Part shown: positions 22,085-34,200 of the stretch, one piece after another
Layout: each line of letters starts with the position of its first letter
Numbering within the stretch: position 1 is the stretch's first letter
NCBI GenBank assembly: GCA_024663395.1
Contig: JANFAH010000024.1
Span: 558,001 to 622,000, forward strand
Length of the DNA: 64,000 nucleotides
Source of the DNA: Pisolithus tinctorius
Taxonomy: Eukaryota; Basidiomycota; Agaricomycetes; Boletales; Pisolithaceae
Reading direction: 5' to 3'
Notes under the pieces: generated by a model
What the model saw: only the letters and a program-made list of their open reading frames with translations
Databases searched by the model: none
Told to the model about the DNA's origin: nothing
Program-made: the position numbers and the translations under genes

Positions 22085-25000
22085 CTATTCTCTGTAAGGT
22101 TCTCCGGTCATGTTGCTGATGGCGGAGTCATCGAAGTCAAAATCATTGTCATACAGATCATTATCCTCGCTCCCAACGAGGGTACGATCATCTACCAGAG
22201 CGGGGGTAGCTATTCTGTCCTGTAGAGGACAATGAGGGCGGATGGAAGGACATTGGGCCTGAGTATGCCCGGGGCGAGTGGTGTGACAAAGGGGATATTC
22301 GTACAGTCCACAGTTGACGCGAATATGGCCGAGACAACGACAGACATAACACGCTTGACGATAGCATGGATCAGACGGAGTAAGAGGGATGTTGAACTCG
22401 GTCAAAGCATTCAGCACAGGAGACGGTGGCAACTGTGCAAGGTTTTCGACAATGTTTAACGTGTAGTCGAGCTCAGCACGGGAGACGCCAAAGGCAGTCT
22501 CGGGGTCTACTTCGGACGGCGAACTATGAGATTCGCAGGGTTGAGGGCTTGGGCCTGACAGGCAGCAGGCGCGAGGTCTATCGGCTCTACGAAGAGAGCG
22601 GGACGAATGGGAGGACGATGACGACGACGGTGCAGGAGGGGAGGACGACGCGGAGGAAACCGGAGGGGAAGTTGCTGTCGAGGGTCTTCTAGACCCAGGA
22701 GGGGGAGGAGCAATCAACGTAGGGTACTGGCGAACGTTATAGATGAGGTCTGCTCCTCCAAGGATGTCAAAGAGTTTAAGAAGCAAGGGGACTTGTTGGA
22801 GGGCGATCTCGCCCAGAATGGTACGAGCGGGAGACAGAAGGGGGTTCTGGCGGTTAACATAACGGGAGAGTTCTTCAAGCCGAAGGGCTTGGATGGTAGC
22901 ATGATACACGAGGTCGAGTGGGGAGTTTTCATCCACTTCGTGATAAACGGTGCCGATGATGGCAGGGTCAGCGATGAAGAGTCGGTAAGAAGCGATCATC
23001 TGATCGCTTGCGGGTTGTCGTTGTCGACGAGCAAATGGAGTGTGGCGACGGGAGGGTTCTCGTGGGTAGGTGTAACGACGAGGGGGCATTATGAGGGAGA
23101 TGTTTCTGATAGTACGAGTGGAGTGTCGAGTGGGTTGTTTCTGAGGAGGGAAGTCTTTAGGAAACCGTTTCTTATAAGCGGAGAGCGTATCATCCGCATG
23201 TTCGAGGTGTGACTCCTTTTGCCATGAGTTTTCGGAAGAAGGGTAACCCTTCCATTTGATTAAGAAGGCGTGTCCCCGGCCGGACCTTTTATGGCCGACT
23301 ATCGCCTCAACTTCGTACTCTTCTTCCTCATTGACTAGGTCAGGTGGTGGAGCTGGGAAGTTCGGTCCGTGAACGTCATTTTCGCGATAGGGCGATAGGA
23401 GAGAAGCATGGAAAACGTTATGAATCTTCCATCGCGTGGGAATCGCTAGACGATACGTAATTGGGGATAGGACACCGGAGATTGTGAAGGGTCCTTCTCG
23501 TTTGGGTGCGAGCTTCCTATTTTCATAGGAGCATTTCAAATTTTGTGCTTCTAGCCAAACCTTATCACCTTTCTGGAAGGGGGTGAAGGGTCGTGACGAG
23601 CGGTCTTTCATAGTTTTTCTTGCTAGGTCATGGGCCGCTAGGGCTTCTTCTCTAGCTTTCTTGAGTTCGTCGAGTCTAGACTTGGCGGCGGGAAGGTGGG
23701 TTTCGGCAATCAGAGATGGAAGGGGTTTCGGTTCATAGCCGTACATGAGGTAGAACAGCGATTGATGTGTGACAGAGTGGGGTCGGTGGTTGTGCGCGAA
23801 CTCTGCCATGGGAAGGTTGGTTACCCACGAGGTGGGATCATTCTGGCAAAAGATGCGGAGATAGGTTTCCACTTCTTGGTTTACTCGTTCCGTTTCTCCA
23901 TCGGTTTGCGGGTGATACGCCGTTGACAGGGCAAGGGAATACCCCAAGAGGGAAGCGAGTTCTTTTGCAAAGGCGGAGGCGAACTGAGGGCCTCGATCTG
24001 ATATGATTTTGTCGTACAACCCGAAGCGGGAGTAGACTTTCTTGAAAAATAACGCCGCGATATCGGCAGCGGAAGCAGTTTTCTTGGTCGGCGTTAAGAT
24101 TACCCCCTTTGTAAGCCCATGGTCTACCACGACCAAAAGGGAATCACAGCCGTTAGAAACGGGTAGGTCAGTTACCAGATCACAAGAGATCTGTTGGAAG
24201 GGGCGGGTCGAGGTGGAGGGGATAGGCGTAAGGGGTGGTGTCGTAGGATGGGTATTTGCTTTATTTTGCTGGCATACAGCACAGCCTTCTACGTATTTTC
24301 AGACAAAGGACGCAAGTCCAGGCCACCAGAACTCGGAAGAAACGAGTTGTCGTGTTTTCAGGACACCGGGGTGTCCAGCGGAGGGATGGTCATGGTGTTT
24401 GGACACGACGGTCCGTCGGAGGGTAGGGTCGTCAGGGATATACACCCGTTCTTTGTAAAGCAACACCCCACTATCAAATCTCCAATCTGAGAGATGGGAT
24501 TTAAATGGGAGTGGCATGTCGACATTTTCGATGGCACGGAGTGCCGTTTGGACAACAGGGTCTTTCATGGAGGATGACACGACCTTTTGAGTGAGATTGG
24601 TGTCAATAAGATTGATGAACAGGGTCTGTGGAAGGAGGGTAACTCCTTTGTTATCTTCGTCATCATCGGGGATATGATCGGGTCGGCGGGAGAGGGCATC
24701 TGGTGCGGCCAGGTCTTTGCCTGGGACATGTTCTAACTGCAGATCAAAGTCTGCAAGGTCGAGGAGCCAGCGGGCCTGGCGACGATTCAAGTTTTGTGGT
24801 GACTTGAAGTATGTCAGATTTTTATGGTCAGTGAAGACCTTGACTGGGAAAGGGGATCCATGGAGGTAATGTCTCCAGGATTTCAGTGCTCGAATAACTC
24901 CTAGCAGTTCTCTGTCATAAATGTCATAGTTTCTTTCTGCAGGATTAAATGATTGAGACAGGAAGGCACAGGGTTGCCACTGTCCATTCGAATCTTCTTG

Positions 25001-26795
25001 AAGGAGGATCCCTCCTGTTGCGTACTTGGACGCATCTGTAGTGACTGCAAACGGCCGAGAGGTGTCGGGCATTCGAAGTGTGGGTTGTGCCATAAAGATC
25101 CGTTTGAGAAGTTCAAAGGCATCTTGGCATTTCTTGGACCAACTCCAATCGACCGTTTTCTTGGTGAGGTCGATGAGTGGTCGTGCAATGTCCGAGTAGT
25201 AGGGAACAAATCTTCTGTAAAAGTTTGCGAACCCTAAAAAGGACCGCACATCCTTGACCTTTTTTGGGACAGGCCAGTCGGCTATGCCTTGGACTTTGAC
25301 AGGGTCCATGGCAACGGTATTTTCTTTGATGATCATTCCGAGGTATTCCACCTCAGCTAGATCAAAATGACATTTCTCCAGTTTCAAGGGGAGGGAGAGC
25401 TCCCTCATTCGTTCAAGAACACGACGAGTTCTTTTTTTGTGTTCTTCTGGGTCATTGGAGAAGATGAGGAGGTCATCCATGTAGACCACCAACCACCCTT
25501 CTGCGATCATATCTCTGAAAGAGTCGTTCATGAATCGCTGGAAGGTGGCCGGGGAGTTGCAGAGGCCGAAGAACATAACAGTTGGTTCGAAAAGTCCTTT
25601 GTGAGTGATGAACGCCGCTTTCCACTGGTCTCCTTCCTTGATGCGAACATTGTTGTAGCCTGACCTGACATCCATCTTTGTGAAGACGGAGGCTCCCTTT
25701 AGTTTGTCTACAAGGTCCGAAATGAGGGGAAGGGGATATGCATCCTTCACAGTATTCTTATTCAGGTACCTGTAGTCTTGGCAGGGTCGCAGGGAACCAT
25801 CCTTCTTTCCTACAAAGAAGAAGGGGGCGGCTTGGGGAGATTTTGAGGGGCGGATTTTTCCTTCTCGAAGGTTTTCTTCGATAAACTTTTCTGCAGAGTC
25901 TCGTTCGGAGGGAGAGAGAGGATATGCCTTAGCTACCTTGGGGATGAAGTCCTCTACAAGGTTTATGGCGTGGTCATATGGTCGTGATGGAGGTAAAACT
26001 CCATCAGATGGTTTTTCGAAAACTGAGGCGAAGTCCTTGTATTCCTCAGGGAGAACAGCCTTCGGTTTTTTCTTATGTTCTTCCTGGGCTAGCTCTGTAG
26101 CTGTGGTAATCTTTCGAAGAAGACTATTGTTGGGATTAATCTTCTTTGCTTCTTCAACAAGTTTTCCAACCGACATCACGAAGTGTGCTCGGATGGTTTC
26201 ATCTTCTGGTTCTTCGTAATCCATGAATTTGTTTATCCCCTTCTTCTCAACAGGGGACACAAGATTGATGGTTGGTTCTTCGATGGCAACGGAAGAGACG
26301 TTGCGTTTTAATTCTTTTGATCTATCGGTTCTCTCGTCGATAGATAACGTGCCCATCCTCCAGTCTACAACGGGGTTGTTCTCCTGGAGCCAGGGGAGAC
26401 CTAGAATGACGTTTTCCGTTCCACAGTTGATGACATGGAAAAAGGACTGGTGAACGAGTCCTTTGACTTTGAAGTAGAGGGTGGCGGAAAACAATATTCT
26501 TCCTTTTGAGTTCTGGGTTCCATCGGCGTTTTTGGTGAGGATGGGTTCGGCGAGTCGTTGAGTGGGGATTCGGTGCTTTCGCACAAAGCCCCAATCGATG
26601 CAGGAGATTTCTGCTCCAGAATCCACTAGAGCGGTGGTGTTGACGACTTTCAGAGTAGTTCCTGATGCATAAAGGGAGATGGGAATCTGCATAGTACGTT
26701 CGGGTGTAGACGTTACAAGTACAGGTGCAACAGAAACTAAACTGTCCTTTGTTTGGGGAACATCTGGCGTCAATGCAGAGTTCCCATTCAAAAAT
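22085..26795 (-). pseudogene. Gypsy C pol with one stop and a long extra C-terminal domain
   Basis: The frame runs from the gag stop to 22085 with a single TGA at 24299-24301 in front of KYVEGCAVC, where CGA (Arg) would fit. In order: protease LVDSGAEISCIDW, reverse transcriptase VVYMDDLLIFSND, RNase H TTDASKYATGGIL, integrase zinc finger HHDHPSAGHPG ... CAVCQQNK, core with SDRGPQF and DGETERVN, then a chromodomain (YEVEAIVGHKRSG ... FLIKWKGY, about 23180-23350). About 360 residues follow without a stop. They include MPPRRYTYPREPSRRHTPF, Pro/Ser-rich stretches and a zinc-knuckle pair (CYVCRCLGHIRVNC and CHTTRPGHTQAQC, near 22250-22350). The chromodomain would direct integration to marked chromatin. 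The tail's role is unknown. Confidence 0.92.
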
Positions 26796-26797
26796 CC
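26788..26797 (-). promoter_or_regulatory. Gypsy C gag-pol junction with a T5 run at the gag stop
   Basis: Gag ends GAT-TTT-TGA and pol is open in the -1 frame (TTT-TTG-AAT) across the same run of five T. It is a plausible -1 slip site although not a canonical heptamer. Confidence 0.45.
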
Positions 26798-27939
26798 TTC
26801 CCAAGAGCTCTAGCAATGTTCACTAGAGCGATGGATGGACCAGCGACTTTTTCTTCATCATCACTTTCTTCTACCTCCACAATTTTGCAGATCTTTTTTA
26901 CTTTCTTTTGGGGGGTTTTCCCCTTGTCTGGACATTCTCGGGAGAGGTGTCCTTTATTTCCACAGCCGAAACATCTTCCTTCTTTGATGTGACGGTCTCG
27001 TTCTTCTTTGGAGAGTCTCACTCCATCCACGTCCATAGCGTTTGGATCTTTTTCTTCAGTAAAATTGTTCCGTGGGTGGAACATTTTCTTTTCTTTCCTT
27101 CCAAAGGTTTCATTGACCTTTCTCCATTTAGCGTCGAACTTCTGTGCTTGGGTATACCAATCAGTAATTTTGGTAGGAGTGGTTTCCATCATGTGGATCC
27201 GGTTCGCGATGAAAGGTTTGAGTCCTTGTGAGAAGAACTCGATCAAAGCGACGTCTTCCGTGATGGTAGAGTCGGCAGCAGCAGTTCGGAAATCGGTGAT
27301 ATACTGTTCGACCGATTCTTTTTGTTTTAGGGTACGTAGTTTGGCAATGGCAGTACCCGCGGTGTCTGGGGAGGTGAATGAGGCCTTGAAATCTTTTATG
27401 AAATCGGCAAAGGTGCCGAAACTCGGAGGATTCTTTTCCAGAGACGTTTTCTGGAAGGTAGCAGCCCAAGAGCGGGCAACGTCTTTCTTCATGTATGACA
27501 GCGCATAGACAACCTTTTTGGTGTCGGAGTCGTACAATTCTTCGTTGACCAAGAGGTAGGTCTGTACGGAGTACAGCCAGCTCATGGCGTTCTTTTGGTT
27601 TCCATCAAAATCAGATGGAGCACCAATCTTCAGTTCAGTGGCTTTGGTGGCATTGCCAACCGGTGCCTTCGACGATGAGCCAGACATCGTAATCTGTGGT
27701 GGGGGCGGCGGTGTAGGGAAGAGTGGTGGGGGACTTGGTTGGATGGGGGTACCAAGTGACGCAAGTGACTGGGAGAAAAGGTTCGAGAGAATTCCAGAGG
27801 TAAAACCTCTATCTGGCTGTTCGGGTTCGTTGGAGGAGGTGTCTGTGACAGTGCTCTCCTGTTCTTCGTCTGATGACGATTCTTCACGAGTGGGTCGCAA
27901 CGGCGCCCAACGTCGATTGTTCCGGGGGTTCGTGGTGGT
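26788..27939 (-). CDS. Gypsy C gag
   Basis: The frame is open from about 27939 to a TGA at 26788-26790 and has no ATG near its 5' end, so the start is uncertain. It has an acidic N-terminus, a Gag core (SWLYSVQTYLLVNEELYD, ARSWAATF, LRTLKQKESVEQYITDF) and a CCHC zinc knuckle CFGCGNKGHLSREC near the C-terminus. The product would package element RNA into virus-like particles. The frame appears undamaged. Confidence 0.88.
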   Translation of the reverse strand, partial: TTTNPRNNRRWAPLRPTREESSSDEEQESTVTDTSSNEPEQPDRGFTSGILSNLFSQSLASLGTPIQPSPPPLFPTPPPPPQITMSGSSSKAPVGNATKATELKIGAPSDFDGNQKNAMSWLYSVQTYLLVNEELYDSDTKKVVYALSYMKKDVARSWAATFQKTSLEKNPPSFGTFADFIKDFKASFTSPDTAGTAIAKLRTLKQKESVEQYITDFRTAAADSTITEDVALIEFFSQGLKPFIANRIHMMETTPTKITDWYTQAQKFDAKWRKVNETFGRKEKKMFHPRNNFTEEKDPNAMDVDGVRLSKEERDRHIKEGRCFGCGNKGHLSRECPDKGKTPQKKVKKICKIVEVEESDDEEKVAGPSIALVNIARALGKDF

Positions 27940-27973
27940 TCACTAAGCAGTGACCGATTCGGCCAAAGGCTGT

Positions 27974-27984
27974 AGACTTGAGCT
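27974..27984 (-). promoter_or_regulatory. Self-primer binding site, gypsy C
   Basis: AGCTCAAGTCT lies two bases inside the 5' LTR end. It is exactly complementary over 11 nt to AGACTTGAGCT at 28177-28167 in the LTR, which lies about 33 nt after a TATTTA box. The geometry is the same as in gypsy A. Confidence 0.7.
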
Positions 27985-27986
27985 TT

Positions 27987-28437
27987 TGTTACGCTCGACC
28001 GAAGTCAAGACGTAGGGAGAGCTCAAACGCAGACTAAGGTTTCTACTGAGCAACGGCTGCAGTAACCTCTGTAAACGACAGAGGATTTTGGGGCAACGCC
28101 GGTAAGAGTGGTCCTGGTAAGGGACACTGAGGGCGAAGTTCTGAGGAATGCTGCGTATGATTGAGCAGCTCAAGTCTGGGTTTCCAGGACTTGAGCCGGC
28201 AGTCTAAATACTACACAGAAACGGACCATGAGGCGTCCGCATGTAACGAGGTAACTACGCCATTGGTTGAACAATGACAGTACATGTCCTAAGCATGTAA
28301 CGAGCCAGTAACGCTAGTGGTGGAAATAGGGAGCCGTTGGATCAGAGAGAAGACGGCTCAAAAAGGAAACCAAGTCCAACGGAACCAAGAACGAGGTAAA
28401 CGTGCATAAAGGGAAAAGTTAGGGGTGAAACGTAACA
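27987..28437 (-). repeat. 5' LTR of gypsy C
   Basis: 451 bp, TGTTACG...GTAACA on the plus strand. It contains the predicted transcript start at 28177 and keeps more CpG sites than the 3' LTR. Confidence 0.95.
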
Positions 28438-28951
28438 ACAACCTCAGAGGCTCATCTGGGACATTCTGCCCTCTGCAGATGGTGTTGCAAAGGTGACCAA
28501 CACCATGTTCTATGTGGGGGACTTTGAGATATTGGCTTGTCTCACAAGTGTTCAAAAACCATTCACTTCTTCCTTCATACAGTACAAATTGCATGAGGTA
28601 TAGACACAAATTGATTGAATTTATTATTGCAATTTTCAAGGCAAATGTGGAGGCCCAGGTGGGTCATCTCCCTGGCAACTAGTGAGATGTCCCAATACAG
28701 CAGAATCACATTGCAAAGATGTACATGAAAAGTACTATTGTATACTACTATGCATGGTGGGATGGGAGGGGATGTATAGGTCAAAGGATACTTTGTGGAT
28801 TAAATCTGTCAGAGGAGCAAGGGGGCTAGGATTTCTGCAGCTATTTCAATGCTAATATAAGCTGCACTTTCAGGAGTAGGGACCCCAGTCACCCAAGGCA
28901 GTCTTGGGACATCCCAAATAATTGCATTTGAATGGATGGCTATGTGGGAAA
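28438..28951. other. Spacer continuing the hairpin-repeat region; shared tail copy 2, left part
   Basis: It starts in repeat-like sequence (CCTCAGAGGCTCATCTGGGACATTC) that joins array 2 once gypsy C is removed. From about 28860 it resembles 15640-15720. I see no gene. It ends at the gypsy A copy 2 target duplication (28947-28951, GGAAA). Confidence 0.5.
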
Positions 28952-29664
28952 TGTCAAGTCCGGGCCTACTCCGACCAACTCCGATGCTATATAAGGTCTA
29001 GAGGAGGGTCTGGAAGCAAGTCCAACACACAGGAACAGAACTCCGACTAGTGGAGTGGTGGCAGGAACGAAGTCCACCGAGACAGAGGCAGAGCGGAGTG
29101 AGGGTGTCGGGTTTAGCTCGTGCGCTACCCCCTTGCACGATCTCAGCCCTCATATTTCGGAGGGAGAGTACAGATAGAGAGTCGGAGATAACTCCGACAG
29201 GCAGAAGATGGAATCAGAGGGAGTAGGAACTAAGTTGATATTCGTACTGAAGAACAGCGGAGTACAGTACATGCTTTTATACTGTTACAGAGGTACAGTA
29301 ATCGGAATCAGAACTGACATATGGAGACTCATAAATTTTCAAGTAAAATTTCCTGGACAATGAATGAAGGGTAGATGGAGGACATACAAACGGGTAACAC
29401 AGAACATCCAGGAAAGGAAATAGTCCAGGTGCTGGACCATGCAGTGAGCGCGCTGCGGAGTACCTGACTGCGAAGGTAGTCACATGCCCCTCAGAGAACG
29501 GACCGCTCAGTCTGGTAGGAGAGTAACACAAGTCTGACAGCAGTCGGAGCGGAGATGGTTCGTAAACAGCAGACGTTGGGCGGAGTTGGTGTGGAGTGAG
29601 TGAACGACTGGCGGAGTAGGGTGCAGAGTGTATAGGGACTTATAATGAATGCACGGTCGTGACA
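28952..29664 (-). repeat. 3' LTR of gypsy A copy 2
   Basis: 713 bp, TGTCAAG...CGTGACA on the plus strand. The pairing 11-mer keeps its CpG here (ATATTCGTACT at 29238-29248). Confidence 0.95.
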
Positions 29665-29858
29665 GTGCCCCCCCCTTAGGGCCTGAACCCCTGAAGGCCG
29701 CATGTACAGGACGAGATCAACACAAGTTGATCATTTGAAACCATTTTGATGCCTCGAGGATAATGGCTTTAGCCGTGGCAGAGCTCCATCGGAGTTTGAA
29801 GTACCGCTTAAAAACACGTGTTAGGGTACTGAACCTTCGTATCCCATCCCCCATCATC
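29665..29858. other. Spacer between 3' LTR and the antisense gene
   Basis: A C-rich run, GTGCCCCCCCCTTAGGG, lies directly inside the 3' LTR. On the minus strand it is a purine tract suited to plus-strand priming. No gene is seen. Confidence 0.5.
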
Positions 29859-31048
29859 ATGTCTTCCCAGTGCCAGAGCAAAACCCCCCAGTCAACCCCT
29901 GGCCATGTCCGTGACTACTCCCAAGTTGTGGATGAAGAACTGGTTGTTCTCACAGACGACTCCACTGACACCAAGTGGGAGAAGTCCACGGAGAAGGCGT
30001 GCTGTCGAGAGGAGACCAAGCGGAGAGAGAGAGAACGCGAGGAGGCCAAGAGGCGGAAGGCGGAGGAGGAGAGGTTGGAGGCGGAGCAGAGGAAGAGGAG
30101 GCTCGAAGGAAGAAGGTGGCAGAGGAGGAGGCAGAGAGGCAGAGGCAGAGGCAGAGGGCCTCTGAGGAGAGGGCTCAGGCCAAGCAGAATGAGGCCGCAC
30201 AAAGGTGAGTGGTGGAGTACTGTGAGTCAGGCGGAGCTGACTCACAGTTTTATTTTCTTAGATTATGCGGCGTGGTGTATGATGTCAACACTGCCCAGAA
30301 GGTCCCTGGGACCTCCGTGGTGGTCACCACAACCAGAAGAGCCCCCTGCACTCGCTGTATAGCGAGTCTGACGGCGGGGCAGTGCGAGCTGGGGCAGGGC
30401 AAGACCAGGGCCTGCATGCCCTGCCACAACAAGAAGAAGACATGCAGCTGGACATGGGAAGAGGCGGTGGCAGGGCCTTCGCAGAAGAGAGCAGGGATGG
30501 GGAGCTCCCAAGGGGAGAAGAAGAAGAGGATGCGAGGGAAGGGAAAGGAGAAAGCAACAGAGATGGAGGAAGCGGATGACGAGCAGGAGGCAGGCAGAGA
30601 GGGTGAGGAGGAGCCAGCACCACCGCTTGAGGGTCCCTCAGGGGTGGGAGTACACACGCGGTGGGTGGAGTGGGAGAGGGAGCGGCAGCTGCAGGCCATG
30701 GAGAAGCAGGCTGAAGCACCCGAGACCGCTGCGTTGGCCTTCGAGAGGATGGCAGCAGCAGCGGAGTGGATGGCGGTGGCTGCAGAGCAGACAGCCGACG
30801 AGTGGGCGCTGTACCGCACCTGGGCAGAGTGGGCAGAGATGAGGAGGAGGGAGGACGTGCATGAGGCCAGGATGGCAGAGCTCGAGCACACAGGAGGAGG
30901 ATGGAAGAGGCCTCAGTCGGAGGCGGCGGAGGACCAGCGAGAGGAGGTGGATGAAGGTGTGGAGGGGGATAACGAGGAAGAAGTTGAAGGGGAGCAGGAA
31001 GGTGGTGAAGAACAGGAGGGTGGCGGAGAACAAGCGATGGAAGAGTAG
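29859..31048 (+). pseudogene. Antisense accessory gene of gypsy A: coiled coil plus cysteine cluster
   Basis: An ATG at 29859 opens MSSQCQSKTPQSTPGHV and then a long Glu/Arg/Lys coiled coil. The frame must shift near 30095 to stay coiled coil and reach QNEAAQR at 30203. A GTGAGT...CTTAG intron of about 59 nt (30203-30261) joins it to LCGVVYDVN. Next come the cysteine cluster CTRCIASL ... RACMPCHNKKKTC (30345-30450), a second charged segment with repeated Trp/Glu, and an acidic C-terminus to the TAG at 31046. It lies between integrase and the 3' LTR on the opposite strand. Similar proteins occur near retroelements in Agaricomycetes; function unknown. The frameshift makes this copy doubtful. 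Confidence 0.7.
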
Positions 31049-31246
31049 AGTAGTTTTGTTTTTCTTTTCTTTTTTTTTTTTTTTTGTCTTTAGTTTGTAT
31101 ATTTTTGTACTACTACAAAATAGACTTGTGATTTTTGTTTGCGACTCTGAGAAGTGAAATAGACAAGCGGAGAAAATGCTAAAGTACTTAAGGTAGTTCG
31201 GTGAGGGGCAGAGTTGGCCAGCAGAGGAAGGTTATGTGGGTGGAGT

Positions 31247-34200
31247 TTATGGCAGAGGTTGGTATGGGCCAGGTTTGTGCGGATAGCATTCATGGAAAGC
31301 AGAAACTATGTCGGAAGTGTGATCTAGCTCAGTTGCAAGCAACCAAGAGGTTTCTTTGTCAGTGTTCTTGTAACCAGCCCAGCGGACCAGGTACAAGAGT
31401 TGACAGTGGCAGCAGTGGCGGTCCACCTTAGAGTTGAGTATCTCTGATACTTCGTACTCAAGGTCACCATCGACATCCACTGGTGGAGGCGGAGGCTGTT
31501 GTCGGTTTTGGAAAGGGTTAGCTGCTGCAGCTTCCAGTTGTGAGACATGGAAGACCGGATGTACCGAGCGCATAGAGTCAGGGAGCTTAAGAGTGACAGA
31601 GTGCATACCTGGCCTGGCCAAGATGGTGAACGGACCTAAGTACTTTTCGGAGAGTTTCTCCAAAGGACAAGTGGAGTGGAAGTACTTGGCTTTGACATAG
31701 GCCTGTTCTCCGACCTTGAACCCAGGCAGAGGTATGCGTTTAGCATCTGCTGGACCCTGGTAGCGCTGTTGAGCGGTGGACATTTCAGAGCGGAGGAAAT
31801 CATGAAGGGCGGAGAGCTCAACAACGTAGCCATGAGCCCTCGGAGAGGTAAAGTCTTGGTCAGGGACCACAGACAAGTTTGGATGGTATCCCTTGTTAGC
31901 GAAGAAGGGAGAGACTCCAGTAGTCGCACTTGGTGCATTGTTGAAAGTGAACTCCGCTAGAGGTAAGAGCTCTGCCCAATTGTCTTGTTGGTAGTTACAG
32001 TAGACACGAAGGTACTGCTCGAGGGTCTGGTTCATTCACTCGGTCTGGCCATTGCCTTCTGGGTGGTAACCCAAAGTGAAGTGAAGACGCATATCAAGGG
32101 CCTTTCCTAGAGAGCGGAAGAAGTGTGAGATGAACTCAGGACCTCTGTCGGAGGTGACATTGGCTGGTACTCCGTGCTTGGAGAAGACATGGGTTAGGAA
32201 GAGCTTAGTGAGTTCGGCGGAGGTGATGGAGTCGTGGGTAGGGATGAACACCGCTTGCTTTGAGAGGTGGTCCACTACCATGAGTATGGCGGAGTAGCCA
32301 TTGGAGTTGGGGAGGTGTTCGATGAAGTCCATGGAGATGGAGTTCCAAGGTCTCTCTGGGACGGGGAGTTGCTTCAGTAGACCATAAGGGTGGTGACGCA
32401 GAGTTTTGCTCCATCCACAGGCAGTGCAAGACCTGATGTATTCCTTTATGTCGGAGCGGAGGTTGGGCCACATGTAGTCCCTGCGGACGAGTTCTAAGGT
32501 GTGGTTTTGCCCGAAATGGCCTGCTAGAGGATGATCATGCTTGAACCGAAGCACTTGAAGGCGGAGATCATCAATGTCAGGGACAAAGATGTGACCGTCA
32601 AGGTGGAGTAGACCGTTGGAGTCCAAGGACCACCGAGGCTTAGTCGGAGTTGGAAGGTGGCTGGCAGAGACAGGATCAGAGGGTAGGGCAGAGACGATGT
32701 CGGAGTGCAAGCACTCAACATCGAAGACCATGGCGGTGTGGAGCACAGTTGCCATGAGGGTGGTGGTATGGAGGGACGACACAAGTTGCTCCTGTGTAAA
32801 CATAGGGCGGAGATTGTGAGGATTTACCTGCGTGTAGTCCCTATCCCCCCCTTTTGGGTAGACGTCCCAACGTCACATAAGTGCATTGGGTTTGGCTCCT
32901 AAGCGGCCAGGTCGGAAGCAGATGGAAAGATTAAACTGCGAAAGGTACTCCAACCAGTGGGCCTGTCAACAGGTGAGAACCTTAGAGGTGGAAAAATACT
33001 CAAGGTTTTTGTGGTCCGTTACCATGTCGACAGGTAAGGTGGAACCTTCTAGGTAATGCCGCCAATGGCGGAAAGCCTCGAAGATAGCCAACAGCTCCTT
33101 GTCGTGGGTATCATAATTGAGTTCTGGCACGGTCATGGTGCAGGAGTAGAAAGCAACTGGGCAGAGTTCACCGTCGGAGCAGGTGACCAACAAAATGCCA
33201 GCAATGGCATAGTCGGAGGCATCGGTTTCAACTGTAAGCGGAGCATCAGGAACCCAGTGAGTGAGAACAGGAGCGGAGCTGAAGGCATCCTTCAGGTGGA
33301 GGAAAGCGGAGCAGCACTCCTCGGAAAAGTTCCAAGGAGCACCCTTTCATGTGAGGCGAGTGAGTGGAGTGACGATGTCGGAGTAGTTATTAATGAATTG
33401 TCTATAGAAATTGGCAAAACCAAGGAAGGATTGGAAGTCTCGCACCTTCCGTGGCTCAGGCCAGTCATGGACTGCCTGAACCTTCTCGGCGGACATGGTG
33501 AGACCGGAGGGAGAAAGAATGTAGCCAAGGTACTCGACAGAGTCGGAGTGAAACTTGCACTTCTCTGGCTTGGCATAAAGACCATGCTTTCAAAGGCGGC
33601 AGAGTACCTCTTTTACATGTTCACGATGCGACTCCATGTCCTGCGAATAGATTAGGATGTCATCGAGGTATATCACGACGCAGACATCGAGCATGTCTGA
33701 AAAGATGCTATTGACGAATCGCTGGAAAGCCGCAGGCACATTAGTCAGACCAAATGGCATTACCCGCCACTCGTAAGAACCATAATGAGTGTGGAAAGCC
33801 GTTTTCCATTCATCTCTGTCTGCTATGCGGACTAGATGATAGGCATGGCGGAGATCAATCTTGGTGTAGACTTTGGCGCGGCTTGGAGAGTCGAGTAGGT
33901 CGGAGATGAGCGGCAGCAGATAGCGATCTTTTTTCGTGATTTTGTTGAGTCCTCGGTAGTCTACGCAGAGGTGGAGTGAACCGTCCTTCTTCTTTATGAA
34001 GAGGACAGGGGCACCGTGAGTGGAGGTGGATTGTTTGATGAAACCGTAGCCAAGGTGCTCGTCAATGAAGGTGCGGAGAGCCTCAAGCTCTGGCGGAGAA
34101 AGAGAGTAGATTGTACCAATGGGCAGAGAAGCTCCTTCCTCGAGGTCAATCTTGAGATCGAACAAGTGGTGTGGCAGAAGTTCTGTGGCCTTGTCTTTAC

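Larger units (their letters stand above)
21597..28437 (-). mobile_element. Ty3/gypsy chromovirus family C, complete element
   Basis: Two 451-bp LTRs (21597-22047 and 27987-28437) enclose gag and pol on the minus strand. ACAAC flanks the element at 21592-21596 and 28438-28442, a 5-bp target duplication. The LTRs differ at fewer than ten sites by eye, mostly C/T at CpG, so insertion was fairly recent. One TGA in pol is the only clear break. Confidence 0.95.

Noticed and set aside
22232..27946. Plus-strand frames across gypsy C
   Set aside because: They mirror the pol and gag frames and have no start context or family similarity.
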